Of a DNA stretch of 64,000 nt, positions 1 to 8,787 are shown one piece after another. The notes beneath the pieces were generated by a model. The model had not been told where the DNA came from. It saw only the letters and a list, made by a program, of their open reading frames with translations, and made no database searches. The position numbers and the translations under genes were made by a program. The DNA is taken from contig NZ_JH767527.1 in NCBI RefSeq assembly GCF_000281085.1, positions 38,378-102,377 on the forward strand, given 5' to 3'. Position 1 is the first letter of the stretch. Every line of letters begins with the position of its first letter. This DNA comes from Catenovulum agarivorans YM01. Lineage in GTDB: Bacteria; Pseudomonadota; Gammaproteobacteria; Enterobacterales; Alteromonadaceae.

Positions 1-11
1 TTTCGAGTAGC

Positions 12-40
12 TTGGGTATAAACTACTTTCGCGCTACAAT
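12..40 (+). promoter_or_regulatory. Candidate sigma-70 promoter of galM
   Basis: A -35-like TTGGGT (12-17) and a -10 box TACAAT (35-40) are separated by 17 bases and lie 30 bases before the galM start. The -10 box falls in the loop of a 6-bp inverted repeat (CGCGCT at 30-35, AGCGCG at 42-47), which could be an operator. The same TACAAT box recurs before ffh, rpsP and yhiN. Motif reading only. Confidence 0.5.
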
Positions 41-70
41 TAGCGCGACAAAATACATAACGAGAGCTAT

Positions 71-1147
71 ATGAGCCAAACAATTATTATGCAACCCACA
101 GTTACAATTTCACCATTTGGCACGACTCCAAACGGTGATGCTATCTCCGCATACACTTTAACCAATAACCACGGCACCCAAGCTGTAGTGATTAATTTTG
201 GTGCGATTCTACAAAGTTTAAAGACGCAAGATAAAAACGGTGATTTTGCCGATATCGTCTTAGGTTTTGAAGAGTTAGAGCCTTATTTAACTAACCCAAC
301 TTACTTTGGCGCGACCATAGGTCGTTTTGGTAACCGTATTGGCAATGGCCAATGTGAAATTGATGGCGAAATTTACACCTTTTTACAAAACAATGGCACC
401 AACCATTTACATGGCGGTGCTGAAGGTTTTGATAAAAAAGTTTGGCAAGCTGAAGCTGTGTCTGACGCAAATAGCGCTGGTGTTGTGTTAACTTTAGTTA
501 GCCCTGATGGCGACCAAGGTTATCCTGGTACTTTAACCGTTAAGTGTGAATATCACTTAACCAATGATGATGAACTCGTGATTAAGTACACAGCAAACAC
601 GGATAAAACCACTATCATCAATTTGACTAACCACAGCTATTTTAACTTAAAAGAGCAGGGGACGATTTTAGATCACTTACTTGAAATCCCAAGTTCAAAA
701 TTGACACCAGTTGATGACAATATGTTGCCAACAGGTGAGATCCGCGATATCACAGGTACGCCTTTTGATTTTACAACAGCTAAAACAATTGGTCAGGATA
801 TAGATGCTGATGATGAGCAACTTAAAATTGGTGCGGGTTACGACCACAACTATTATTTTGACAAAGCTGATGGAGAATTATCATTAGTTGCTAAAACGAC
901 TGAACCAGTATCAGGCCGTGTATTAGCGATTTATACCACTGAACCTGGTTTCCAGTTGTATACGGGTAACTTTATCGGTGATGATTTGTCAGGTAAAGGT
1001 CGTCAATATGGTAAATATGCAGGTTTCTGTGTTGAACCACAACACGTGCCTGATGCACCAAATAAACCTATGTTTAAATCTACTTTATTAACGCCAGAAC
1101 AGACTTATACCAGCGAAATGCGCTATGTTTTTTCAGTAGTTAAGTAA
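71..1147 (+). CDS. galM: Aldose 1-epimerase (galactose mutarotase)
   Basis: This cytoplasmic enzyme interconverts the alpha and beta anomers of galactose or glucose and feeds the Leloir pathway. Its 358 residues are close to the usual family length of about 340-350. The conserved blocks are in order: NHLHGG (111-116), NHSYFNL (187-193, with the catalytic-acid histidine), GYDHNYYF (256-263) and VEPQHVPDAPN (321-331, with the catalytic glutamate). The ATG at 71 follows a purine-rich ACGAGAG. No other galactose gene lies downstream, so any gal operon partners would be upstream of the window. The family call is secure; substrate preference is not shown by the sequence. Confidence 0.93.
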   Translation: MSQTIIMQPTVTISPFGTTPNGDAISAYTLTNNHGTQAVVINFGAILQSLKTQDKNGDFADIVLGFEELEPYLTNPTYFGATIGRFGNRIGNGQCEIDGEIYTFLQNNGTNHLHGGAEGFDKKVWQAEAVSDANSAGVVLTLVSPDGDQGYPGTLTVKCEYHLTNDDELVIKYTANTDKTTIINLTNHSYFNLKEQGTILDHLLEIPSSKLTPVDDNMLPTGEIRDITGTPFDFTTAKTIGQDIDADDEQLKIGAGYDHNYYFDKADGELSLVAKTTEPVSGRVLAIYTTEPGFQLYTGNFIGDDLSGKGRQYGKYAGFCVEPQHVPDAPNKPMFKSTLLTPEQTYTSEMRYVFSVVK

Positions 1148-1150
1148 TTG

Positions 1151-1400
1151 TTCTGAACTCTTGTCTATGTGCAATAGCTAACTTGAAGCATAATTTTCTA
1201 AAAACGCTTTAAACCCGTCCTTGGGTCGCTCACACAAGATATCCCTATCTTGTGAAGTTTTAGAAAATTAGCATTCAAGTTATCTATCCATAAACTACTG
1301 AGTTGTTAAAAAAATACTTGCCACGGCCGCTTTCTCTGCTGGTTAACCTGTAGAGCATTAGCATTCAAGTCACCTATCCATAAACTATTGAGTCGTCAGT
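1151..1400. repeat. Branched inverted-repeat element with an adjacent extra repeat copy
   Basis: Most of the 388-base gap between galM and the next gene is structured. Arms 1179-1203 and 1258-1282 pair over 22 of 25 positions. Inside them lie a perfect 9-bp hairpin (CACAAGATA at 1233-1241, TATCTTGTG at 1246-1254, loop TCCC) and a weaker CCC/GGG stem near 1214-1225. The right arm and its flank (1261-1306) recur as a direct copy at 1351-1396, offset by exactly 90 bases, with about 40 of 46 identities. The outer flank of the left arm (about 1151-1178) resembles the same flank in inverse orientation with small gaps. The form resembles a non-autonomous mobile or REP-type palindromic element. I see no ORF inside and no other copy in the window. 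Confidence 0.65.
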
Positions 1401-1448
1401 AAAAGCAAAACGTGCCATATGTGCATAAAATTTCAAGAAACAAAATAA

Positions 1449-1502
1449 TTTTGAAAAATAGACCGATTGAGTATAATCGCAAATGATCAAATGAATCATT
1501 TT
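1449..1502 (+). promoter_or_regulatory. Candidate promoter and palindrome before the DUF4234-like gene
   Basis: A perfect TATAAT (1472-1477) lies 17 bases after TTTTGA (1449-1454). Just downstream, AAATGAT (1481-1487) and ATCATTT (1495-1501) form a 7-bp inverted repeat with a 7-base gap, placed where a repressor could bind over the transcription start. The gene begins at 1536. Confidence 0.5.
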
Positions 1503-1535
1503 GATTACATTATTAACAATTTTTAAGGATATAAA

Positions 1536-2048
1536 ATGACAACAGCTGTAGATAATGCTTTTGAAGCACCAAAAGCCGAATTGGCCGATTTAAACACTAA
1601 CGATCAAATTCTAAATTTAAAACGTTTCTCTGCTTGGGGCGTGTTTTTCTTATCACTTATTACTCTAGGGATTTATTTCATATATTGGTTGTATACGCGC
1701 AGTACAGCGCTAAACAAGTTAGAAACAGAAAATAAAGTTAATATGACCAATTTGTATGTGTATATTGCAACTTATATCGTTTCTCAAGTCGTTTCAATTG
1801 CGGCAGAGTTTATGCCCGAACAACTGGAAGTGGAAATTGTTTCGCTGGTTATCGGGTTAATTAATTTTGGATTTTACATTGCTGTAGCTTTTTCAATTCG
1901 TAAAGTATTAGGGGAAGTGCTCAATAAAAACCAAGGTGACCAAGTTGTTGGACTCAGCGGTGGAATGACTTTCTTCTTTAGTGCAATTTATTTCCAATTT
2001 AAAATTAATAAAGCGCATGACGAAATCAAAGAAGCTAGCGCTGAATAA
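1536..2048 (+). CDS. Small integral membrane protein, DUF4234-like
   Basis: This 170-residue protein has a soluble acidic N-terminus (1-30) and roughly four hydrophobic segments, near 33-53, 72-90, 101-120 and 142-156. The first, with its LITLGIYFIYWLY core and a following basic/polar helix, resembles the DUF4234 family of uncharacterised membrane proteins. The start is an ATG preceded by TTTAAGGATATAAA, which carries an AGGA ribosome site. It is monocistronic, with its own promoter-like box upstream and a symmetrical terminator downstream. No function can be assigned; the DUF4234 label is from recalled pattern and moderately sure. Confidence 0.6.
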   Translation: MTTAVDNAFEAPKAELADLNTNDQILNLKRFSAWGVFFLSLITLGIYFIYWLYTRSTALNKLETENKVNMTNLYVYIATYIVSQVVSIAAEFMPEQLEVEIVSLVIGLINFGFYIAVAFSIRKVLGEVLNKNQGDQVVGLSGGMTFFFSAIYFQFKINKAHDEIKEASAE

Positions 2049-2063
2049 ATTCTAATGAATGAT

Positions 2064-2088
2064 AAAGTAGCTCATATGAGCTACTTTT
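2064..2088. terminator. Bidirectional terminator between convergent genes
   Basis: AAAGTAGCTCAT (2064-2075) pairs perfectly with ATGAGCTACTTT (2076-2087) as a 24-base palindrome with A and T runs at its ends. It lies between the plus-strand gene ending at 2048 and the minus-strand gene ending at 2105, so it can serve both. Confidence 0.7.
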
Positions 2089-2104
2089 AGTCAAGCATGC
2101 GCCT

Positions 2105-3436
2105 CTATAGTAAGCCTGAGTGTTTGATATTTAGGTAGGTATTAATTACGTACGGCAGTAAATATTCCGACTGAGTGTTAACACAAATTACCCCTTCTTT
2201 TGCTAATCTAGCTGAATTGTGCTGATAAATATTATTTAATTCTATCGCGGCGCAATACTTATTCGCATCATTTTCACTCTCGATTTCCGAGTTTAGAATT
2301 TGTTTAATAGTGACGTTTTCAATATTAATTAAAGCAACTAGATGGTGCTGTTGTAATTTTTTAACGGCAGGCAAGAGGTCATTGATATCTTGATCGTTTA
2401 GAGTGGTCACGAGTAGCACCAATGAACGTTTGCTTCTTTTCTTTAAAAGGCTATTTACCGCTTTTAAATAGTCGCTTGAACTTTCATCAGGATGTAAATC
2501 ATAAAAGTGATTCATAACCCTGCTAACATTCTGAGCGCCTTTTACCGCGGGTAACCACCTTTCCTGTAAGTTAAAACTTTGCATACTAAAACAATCACCT
2601 TGTTTTAGCACAGTGTGGCTGAGCATTAACAAAGCATTTAGCGCAGTGTCAAAATGCGTTCCATTTGTTGTCTCTAAATTCATTTTTACACCAGCGTCTA
2701 ACATTACAATTATGTGCTGGTTTTGTTCTTCTTGATATTCTTTTGAAATTAATTTTTGGCGCTTACTCGTTGCCTGCCAATCAATTTGCCGAATGCTATC
2801 ACCTTGTCTAAATTCTCTTAACTGGTGGAATTCGATACCGTCGCCGCGTTTTTTTAGCCTTTTTAAACCTGTAACTCGCGTGTTGTTTACACCTTTTAAG
2901 CTTTCTGAATGATTTATTCGATTAAAATTTGGGTAAACTTTAACATCAACTTTGTTTTGCTCATGCCACTGAAGCTGCCAAAGTTTAAAAGCTGAATATA
3001 TAGACACCTCTATCGGGCCAATCTCAAATGAGCCGCGTTTGAGCGGCCTCAACCTGTAACTTATGGCTAGTTGCTGGCTAGGGGTTAGCTCGAATTCCTC
3101 TTGCGCGGAGGTCAACTCAAACTCGTCTGGCACACAGTCTGTTATTTTTACATGAATTTTCTTATTAGCATTGTTTGTTAACTTTATCGAGAACAGGTGC
3201 TTATGATCGTAGCTTAGTGTACTTGGTGTATCTCTCGAAATTAAAATTTGCGGAGGCTTAAGTTGGCGGGCAGCATCCAATATAAGCACACATAAAAGTG
3301 CTAGGTTAGCTGCAATAAAAAGCTCAATTATGTGTGAGTTGGCATCAAACGCCAAATATAACAGCAGCGCTACACAAGTATCAATTGCGAAAAGTTTAAC
3401 TAACCAAAGGGATGGTTTCAGTGCTACTAGTTTCAT
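2105..3436 (-). CDS. DUF58 domain protein (MoxR-associated)
   Basis: This 443-residue protein has two N-terminal hydrophobic segments (about 8-28 and 36-54), a beta-rich linker (70-170), and the DUF58 signature R-G-D-G-x-E-F with R-Q-G-D-x-x-R-x-I-D-W at 197-220. That is followed by a von Willebrand A-like strand, VMLDAG (244-249), with an acidic residue at the metal-site position. DUF58 proteins are regularly encoded next to MoxR ATPases and are thought to be their clients or partners; the molecular role is not established. It is the last gene of the minus-strand operon, and its start overlaps the moxR stop by one base. It could equally be called a vWA-like membrane protein. Confidence 0.85.
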   Translation of the reverse strand: MKLVALKPSLWLVKLFAIDTCVALLLYLAFDANSHIIELFIAANLALLCVLILDAARQLKPPQILISRDTPSTLSYDHKHLFSIKLTNNANKKIHVKITDCVPDEFELTSAQEEFELTPSQQLAISYRLRPLKRGSFEIGPIEVSIYSAFKLWQLQWHEQNKVDVKVYPNFNRINHSESLKGVNNTRVTGLKRLKKRGDGIEFHQLREFRQGDSIRQIDWQATSKRQKLISKEYQEEQNQHIIVMLDAGVKMNLETTNGTHFDTALNALLMLSHTVLKQGDCFSMQSFNLQERWLPAVKGAQNVSRVMNHFYDLHPDESSSDYLKAVNSLLKKRSKRSLVLLVTTLNDQDINDLLPAVKKLQQHHLVALINIENVTIKQILNSEIESENDANKYCAAIELNNIYQHNSARLAKEGVICVNTQSEYLLPYVINTYLNIKHSGLL

Positions 3437-4416
3437 TAGTTTCTAGGTGCTTCAATGCTTTCTAAGATAGCGTTAATGATTTGAATTTGGTTGTAACCCT
3501 CAAGTTCAAGTTCAGCTGAAAGTACCAGTCTGTGTCTTAATACATTTGGTGTAACCAATTTGATGTCGTCAGGGATAACAAAATCACGGCCATGCATAAG
3601 TGCGGTAACTTTGGCAGCTTTTATTATATTGATGCTTGCTCGAACTCCTGCGCCATGCAGTACACCATGCCATGAACGGGTTTTACGCACTATCTCTACG
3701 GCGTAATTAATAATTTGCTCATCAACGAGTATGTTGGAAGCAAGCTGTTTAATTTCAATAATTTTTTGTTGATCTAAGATAGTGTCTAAAGCATCCACTT
3801 GGTGTTCATTGGAAACTTCGCCTGTATTTAATTTTAACAAGGCTATTTCTGAATCAAGATCTGGGTAATCTAGTTCAACTTTCATCATAAAGCGATCAAG
3901 TTCAGCTTCGGGTAAAGGGTAGGTTCCTTCCTGATCGAGCGGGTTTTGTGTGGCAAGTACGATAAAGGGAGAGTCTATCGACATTGTTGTTCCATCTATG
4001 GTTATTTGCTGCTCTTGCATCACCTCTAACAATGCAGATTGCGTTTTTGCGGGCGCGCGGTTAATTTCATCAGCCAATAGTATGTTGGTAAAAGCCGGGC
4101 CCTTTTTCATAACAAATTCACCTGACTTCATGTCGTATAAACTATGGCCAAGTACATCTGCTGGCATTAAATCAGGAGTAAACTGTATTCTGGAAAATTT
4201 AATGTTTAAACTTTTTGCTAATGCTCTTACGAGCAAGGTTTTACCTAATCCAGGTACACCCTCTAACAACACATGGCCGCCAGCAAATAAAACGGTAAGT
4301 ACGTTTTCGATGATAAGGTCTTGGCCAACCAAAACTCGAGCAATGTTGGATTTGACACGAACTACAGCTTCAGCTGCTTCGGCTAATGAGAGCTTACTCG
4401 CTTCATCTTGAATCAT
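3436..4416 (-). CDS. MoxR-family AAA+ ATPase
   Basis: This is a cytoplasmic AAA+ ATPase of the MoxR class, generally viewed as a chaperone that matures metal- or vWA-containing complexes. It has Walker A GVPGLGKT (53-60), Walker B LLADEINRAP (113-122), sensor ATQNP (155-159) and the family block GTYPLPEAELDRF shortly after. The 326 residues match the family length. It overlaps the DUF4350-type gene upstream by four bases and the DUF58 gene downstream by one, so translation is probably coupled. The substrate is unknown; the neighbours suggest a membrane or envelope target. Confidence 0.92.
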   Translation of the reverse strand: MIQDEASKLSLAEAAEAVVRVKSNIARVLVGQDLIIENVLTVLFAGGHVLLEGVPGLGKTLLVRALAKSLNIKFSRIQFTPDLMPADVLGHSLYDMKSGEFVMKKGPAFTNILLADEINRAPAKTQSALLEVMQEQQITIDGTTMSIDSPFIVLATQNPLDQEGTYPLPEAELDRFMMKVELDYPDLDSEIALLKLNTGEVSNEHQVDALDTILDQQKIIEIKQLASNILVDEQIINYAVEIVRKTRSWHGVLHGAGVRASINIIKAAKVTALMHGRDFVIPDDIKLVTPNVLRHRLVLSAELELEGYNQIQIINAILESIEAPRN

Positions 4417-5624
4417 AGCGAATTCCTTAATGCTTTTAATGAACTGATAAATTTAATTTTGTCGTTGGTTGAAGTTGGAATATCAGAATCTAATAAATAT
4501 CGAATTTCCTCTTCGCTAAACTCAGTTATTTTCGATAACGAAGCGCACTGATTGTCGATAGTCATAGCTGCAAATGCAGGGATCTTAACTTCAATTTTTC
4601 GGGTGATATCTTTTAATAATGCTTTTTTTAATACATCTGAATGCTGTTGGTTAAACATGTAAAAGCCGGTTGCTTCTATATGTGATGCGAATGGTGTTCG
4701 CTTAGATACGATAGGGGTGATTGGGTTTCCATCGCGCACGGCCAAATGCCAAACCAAAAATATTAAACTCATACCAAGCAGTAATACAAATATCCATGAC
4801 CAATGCCATAATTCTGCAAGCCAATTGGGCGCAACTAAACTTGGCAAGTAATAAAGTTTGTCGTTTTTACCAATTAACCAAAGTAAAAATATGCCATGGT
4901 CTAGCTGCCTAAGTGCCATATTTGATATTGATTGTATGCTAGGTATTACGGTTATATATCCCTCGCCAAATCCTATTTCACATATCAGCGTTGGCGTTTG
5001 GCTTGCTTCGTTATTTTCTGCAGTTTTTTCGTCATTTTTAGCTGTGTCATCGTCGGTTTTTTTATTAATCAGTTTAATCTCTTCACCGACACAATCTTCA
5101 ACAGTGTGATTAAAGGGTAAATAAATTTTAGCGAATTCGTCACCGTATTTTATTTGTGCATTTGCCTCTGCTTTACTTGTGATGTGTATGTTGGGATATA
5201 CGTCGTCCGCTTCTTTTACTTTTATACCTGTATTTTGATAAAAATTTTGTGTAGCTGATTTTAGCATGTCGTGGCGGCGCGATAGCGTTAGCACTAAGTG
5301 GCCACCTTGTGATACCCAATTAAGTACTTTTGAGTCCAGTTGTGGATACTCTTTAAAACTTGCTTCATCTAAAATTAAACTATTGCTTTGCGCGAGTTTT
5401 ATTTTTGAATCCACAATCAGTTCTACTGGACTCGTTAATTGAATTAATGCTTTTTCTCGACTTTTAAGTAATTTGGAAGCGGCTAATAAAGGTTGTTCTA
5501 TTGCAACTCTACTCAATCCTGTTTCAATCGTTTTTTCTTCCCATTCAATACTGGCATACACATAAGCTAAAACTAGGACAATAAAGATCAGGGTAAGCGA
5601 CAATATCCAATTTTTACTTTTCAT
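4413..5624 (-). CDS. DUF4350-type membrane protein
   Basis: This 403-residue protein has an N-terminal anchor (about 8-27), a large presumably periplasmic region and a second membrane segment near 274-295, then a roughly 100-residue cytoplasmic tail. The middle region includes a block around an LTLSRRHDML stretch that resembles the glutamine-amidotransferase-like fold of DUF4350 proteins, and a K/D/E-rich low-complexity stretch near residues 190-210. DUF4350 proteins commonly sit between DUF4129 and MoxR genes, as here. The start overlaps the preceding gene by 11 bases. The family call rests on context plus weak sequence resemblance. Confidence 0.65.
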   Translation of the reverse strand: MKSKNWILSLTLIFIVLVLAYVYASIEWEEKTIETGLSRVAIEQPLLAASKLLKSREKALIQLTSPVELIVDSKIKLAQSNSLILDEASFKEYPQLDSKVLNWVSQGGHLVLTLSRRHDMLKSATQNFYQNTGIKVKEADDVYPNIHITSKAEANAQIKYGDEFAKIYLPFNHTVEDCVGEEIKLINKKTDDDTAKNDEKTAENNEASQTPTLICEIGFGEGYITVIPSIQSISNMALRQLDHGIFLLWLIGKNDKLYYLPSLVAPNWLAELWHWSWIFVLLLGMSLIFLVWHLAVRDGNPITPIVSKRTPFASHIEATGFYMFNQQHSDVLKKALLKDITRKIEVKIPAFAAMTIDNQCASLSKITEFSEEEIRYLLDSDIPTSTNDKIKFISSLKALRNSL

Positions 5625-7167
5625 TTTGTCGCTCCACGCTCGCAGTAAAACTCGAAACTTCTGTGATTAACAATTGTACTTCTTGAATAGACACGTCTTT
5701 ATGTGCCCAGGCTTGCTGGATCCATAAAGAAAATAGTTTGTTGTAAAAAGAGTGTTGTGCTTGAGGGGCGACTTTAATTAATGCTGATTTACATTCTAGC
5801 TCAGTCATGGATTTGTTGAATATATCAGGATGTTTGAGCTGAACTTGTATTAGTGTATGGCGTAATATAAGCGCTAATGCATATCGCAAATTTGCTTTTT
5901 CTAAAGCTTCAAGGCTCGCAGCTATTAGATCATCAGGCCAGTCTTTGCTAACTTGATTTCGGATAAAACTTGGAAACTCTTGCACACTATTTGTTTGTTC
6001 AGTTGTTTTGTTGCTAGATAAAGTCCAGCTTTTGGTTTTTTTGAATAGTTTTATTAGACTTAAAACAATCCAGCCACACAACAATATTACGAGCGCCCAA
6101 AACACGAAAGCGATAATAGGACTTAACTCGCTCAAACCTGAAAATATTTCGAACAGTTTTTTTAGCCATGTTAGATCAAAGTTAGGATCTTCTTGGCTTT
6201 TGGGCACATAGGTTGTTTGTGTTTCAACCAGTTTTTCATCTTTATAAATGCTGACTACTTCTTGATAAATTTTATCTAAACTTTCAGGGCGTTGGTAAAT
6301 TTCAGTTTCCACTTCCTTGGGCTTTTGGTTTAGTTCGATTTCAAGCTGTTCAATTTTGTCTTCTATGCTGTCATTTGCGCTAACGGGATGAGGAAAAAAT
6401 AGATTTACACTTAAAATTGCAATAAGACTCACTTGAGATAAGCGGGCTACAATTCGTTTAAAAGATTGCTCTATATCCCATCCTTCAATGTGAATTCTGC
6501 TATTCAAATACATTAAAAATCCGCCTGTGGTGAAGTAGGGCGCAATTAATGCAATTGACATAAGATAAGTAATTAAATAAAGCGAGACAAATTCGCTTGA
6601 ATTGAAATATTCAAATGTGAGATGTTCATCGATAGGCATAAAGTCTGGAAATAACCCGTAATAGACGAACAATAGGGTCATTAGCATTAACATTTCTAGG
6701 TGAACACAAAATAAGATCCACCAAGTTTGATTGTGACTACATCTGTTATTTAAGATATCTTTACGTTTGCTTAGTGCTTTAGATGATTGTTTTTCTAGCT
6801 GCTCAATAGGCGCATTGTATGCTCGTGTCGTCGATAGCCGATATATGGTTAACAACCTAATAATATTGATGATTTTAAGCTGCTTTAACGATGAAATAGC
6901 CTCAAATGTTGAACAAGAATATGAAAAGCTTACGCGTGATAAATAGGTTAGGAGAGGACGCTCAAAAACGGGTTTTAACCACCAAATTATAAAACCTACG
7001 TATTCTATTGGTAGCAGTGCGTAAAATATTGCTGCCAACGGAACCACAAGCGTTAAATAAATTTTGATTAATGCAACAAAATGCTTTTTTACAAATAGTA
7101 AAGTTAAATCAAAAACTTGAGAGGGTGTTCGTGGGCAAGGCTCAAAACTAAGTTTATTAAGTTCCAT
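5614..7167 (-). CDS. DUF4129-type multi-pass membrane protein
   Basis: This 517-residue protein has several membrane segments (about 30-50, 55-70, 148-168, 195-225, 250-265 and 350-375). Between them lies an acidic periplasmic stretch (265-345). The C-terminal cytoplasmic domain contains LRYALALILRHTLIQVQ, the pattern of DUF4129. A motif around residues 225-245, with GWDIEQSFKRI, is typical of this family next to MoxR clusters. It overlaps the SpoIIM-type gene by 11 bases and the DUF4350 gene by 11 bases. The function is unknown. The membrane count is estimated by eye. Confidence 0.7.
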   Translation of the reverse strand: MELNKLSFEPCPRTPSQVFDLTLLFVKKHFVALIKIYLTLVVPLAAIFYALLPIEYVGFIIWWLKPVFERPLLTYLSRVSFSYSCSTFEAISSLKQLKIINIIRLLTIYRLSTTRAYNAPIEQLEKQSSKALSKRKDILNNRCSHNQTWWILFCVHLEMLMLMTLLFVYYGLFPDFMPIDEHLTFEYFNSSEFVSLYLITYLMSIALIAPYFTTGGFLMYLNSRIHIEGWDIEQSFKRIVARLSQVSLIAILSVNLFFPHPVSANDSIEDKIEQLEIELNQKPKEVETEIYQRPESLDKIYQEVVSIYKDEKLVETQTTYVPKSQEDPNFDLTWLKKLFEIFSGLSELSPIIAFVFWALVILLCGWIVLSLIKLFKKTKSWTLSSNKTTEQTNSVQEFPSFIRNQVSKDWPDDLIAASLEALEKANLRYALALILRHTLIQVQLKHPDIFNKSMTELECKSALIKVAPQAQHSFYNKLFSLWIQQAWAHKDVSIQEVQLLITEVSSFTASVERQNEK

Positions 7168-8098
7168 ATCTTGTCCCTGTATACAGTTTGTAACTAATCA
7201 ATATCCATAGAATTGAACCGACGGAATATTTATATACGGATGGAATATTCAATGGTGACCAAAATGCTTCAATAAAAGCTGCAACAACTAACATTACAAA
7301 AGCGCCGACTATCAAAGGCAAAACTTCAAGGCCAGTTTTTTTCATTATGTAAGCTCGGCTATATTTTCCTGGTGAGAGCAGATCAAACCCGAGTTTGCAG
7401 CCAGCTGCACCCGCAATAATAATTGCGGTTAACTCAAACGAACCATGGGTAATAACAAATGAGAAAAATGGCTCGTTGTAACCAAGTTCAACAATATAGG
7501 CTGAGATAGCACCAAAGTAAAAACTGTTAAACAGTAGTGGAATGAGTGCACCGATACAAAACAAAGCGCCAGCGCCAAACATCTGAAAAGCAATACCAAT
7601 ATTGTTGTAGATATATACCCCAAACATTAAAACATCTGCGTCCATAGTTCGTTTGTCAGTTTGCACAGCACCTGCTGGGTTGTACATATCTGCAATGTCG
7701 TTGAGTTGATCAGGAGAAACAAAGTGATAAATGGCATCAGGTGAATTTTGTATCCAGAAAAAGGCAATTAAAGATAATCCCCAGAAAGCAGTCAGCGCTG
7801 CCCAAATAAAATTTCTGCATGTATAAAGTGCTTTTGGAAATTCGCTTTTAAATATCGACCAAATTCTTGTGAAGCCGATGCTCTCACCACTGTAAAGGAC
7901 ACTTTGGCCCAATTTTACCAGATCATTTAAATTTGCGACCAAAGCTGGTGAATAGTGGCGGGTTTTAGCTAGGGCTAAATCACTACAAATTCTTCTATAT
8001 TCAAGTGGGAAATTTGCTGGTGCCGGTGATTCGGTACACATTGTTTCAAACTCGGTCCACCTTTGCTTATGCAGCTTCACAAATTGATTTTGCTTCAT
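7157..8098 (-). CDS. Stage II sporulation protein M (SpoIIM/DUF95) family membrane protein
   Basis: This 313-residue protein has a soluble N-terminal helical region (1-100) with a positively charged pattern. Five or so membrane segments follow, and the hallmark HGSFELTAIIIAGAAG lies in the fourth. SpoIIM/DUF95 proteins outside spore formers are uncharacterised and are typically paired with RDD-domain and MoxR/DUF58 genes, as here. It overlaps the RDD gene by four bases (ATGA-type coupling) and the DUF4129 gene by 11. It has nothing to do with sporulation in a gammaproteobacterium; the name is only the family label. Confidence 0.85.
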   Translation of the reverse strand: MKQNQFVKLHKQRWTEFETMCTESPAPANFPLEYRRICSDLALAKTRHYSPALVANLNDLVKLGQSVLYSGESIGFTRIWSIFKSEFPKALYTCRNFIWAALTAFWGLSLIAFFWIQNSPDAIYHFVSPDQLNDIADMYNPAGAVQTDKRTMDADVLMFGVYIYNNIGIAFQMFGAGALFCIGALIPLLFNSFYFGAISAYIVELGYNEPFFSFVITHGSFELTAIIIAGAAGCKLGFDLLSPGKYSRAYIMKKTGLEVLPLIVGAFVMLVVAAFIEAFWSPLNIPSVYKYSVGSILWILISYKLYTGTRYGT

Positions 8099-8787
8099 GT
8101 TGCTTGACCTGAGTAATATTGGGCAATTTCTTTTACCGCTTCACTTGCTGTATTATCTTGGGTTGTAATGATATCTGTCAGTATATTGGCAAGCTCTTCT
8201 TGTCTTGCTGAAGATAGTGTATGACAGCGCTCTGCGTACATAATTAACGACAATTGTTCTTCTGTCGACAACTGGATTTTAGGTGGGCTAATATTGCTAT
8301 TTTGCTGTGTCGAAAAACTAACTTTATCTTCTACGTACACAACCATAGTGCCAGCCGCCCAATCACCCAAGCGTTTAAATTGATAGTTTAATGCCATAAC
8401 AATTAAACCAATTAAATAAGCAAAAGGAAAAGAATCTGCAGGGCGTATCAAATTGCGTAAAACAATGTGGTTAATTTTGCATGGTAAGCCATTATCTTGC
8501 ACAACTTTTAGTTTATAACGTTTTTTACCTGGCGTTTGCCCTGATAACGACTCAAATAGAATGTAGTATCCCCAAGTAACCAAAAAGTAGGTTACTAAGA
8601 ATAAACCCGTACCAGCTTTGCCCATAAAACCGAAAATAAACCCAAAGGCGAGCATAACAACTGAGCGTAGAAGAAAGTCAAATAGGTAGGCTTTTGTTCT
8701 AATAGAAATACCAGCGGGGGTTAAGTTAATACTGACACCTTCCGGTAGTGTATTTGCAAAACTGTTGTTCAATCCTTGAGTAATCAT
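8095..8787 (-). CDS. RDD family membrane protein
   Basis: First gene of the minus-strand operon, 230 residues. The RDD domain covers about residues 25-155. It has an arginine in the first helix (LLRS), hydrophobic helices near 35-55 and 62-80, the conserved Q-T-P-G-K-K-R-Y loop, and an acidic residue in the last helix region (RLGDWAAGTMVVYV). A cytoplasmic helical tail follows. RDD proteins are poorly understood, though some act as sodium or proton transporters. The ribosome site before the ATG is weak and I could not define a convincing promoter in the 143 bases upstream. Confidence 0.88.
   Translation of the reverse strand: MITQGLNNSFANTLPEGVSINLTPAGISIRTKAYLFDFLLRSVVMLAFGFIFGFMGKAGTGLFLVTYFLVTWGYYILFESLSGQTPGKKRYKLKVVQDNGLPCKINHIVLRNLIRPADSFPFAYLIGLIVMALNYQFKRLGDWAAGTMVVYVEDKVSFSTQQNSNISPPKIQLSTEEQLSLIMYAERCHTLSSARQEELANILTDIITTQDNTASEAVKEIAQYYSGQAT

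Noticed and set aside
3950-4411. A 153-codon open frame opposite the MoxR gene
   Set aside because: It lies wholly inside the conserved moxR coding region on the other strand, has no family-like motif, and a true moxR gene is certain there.
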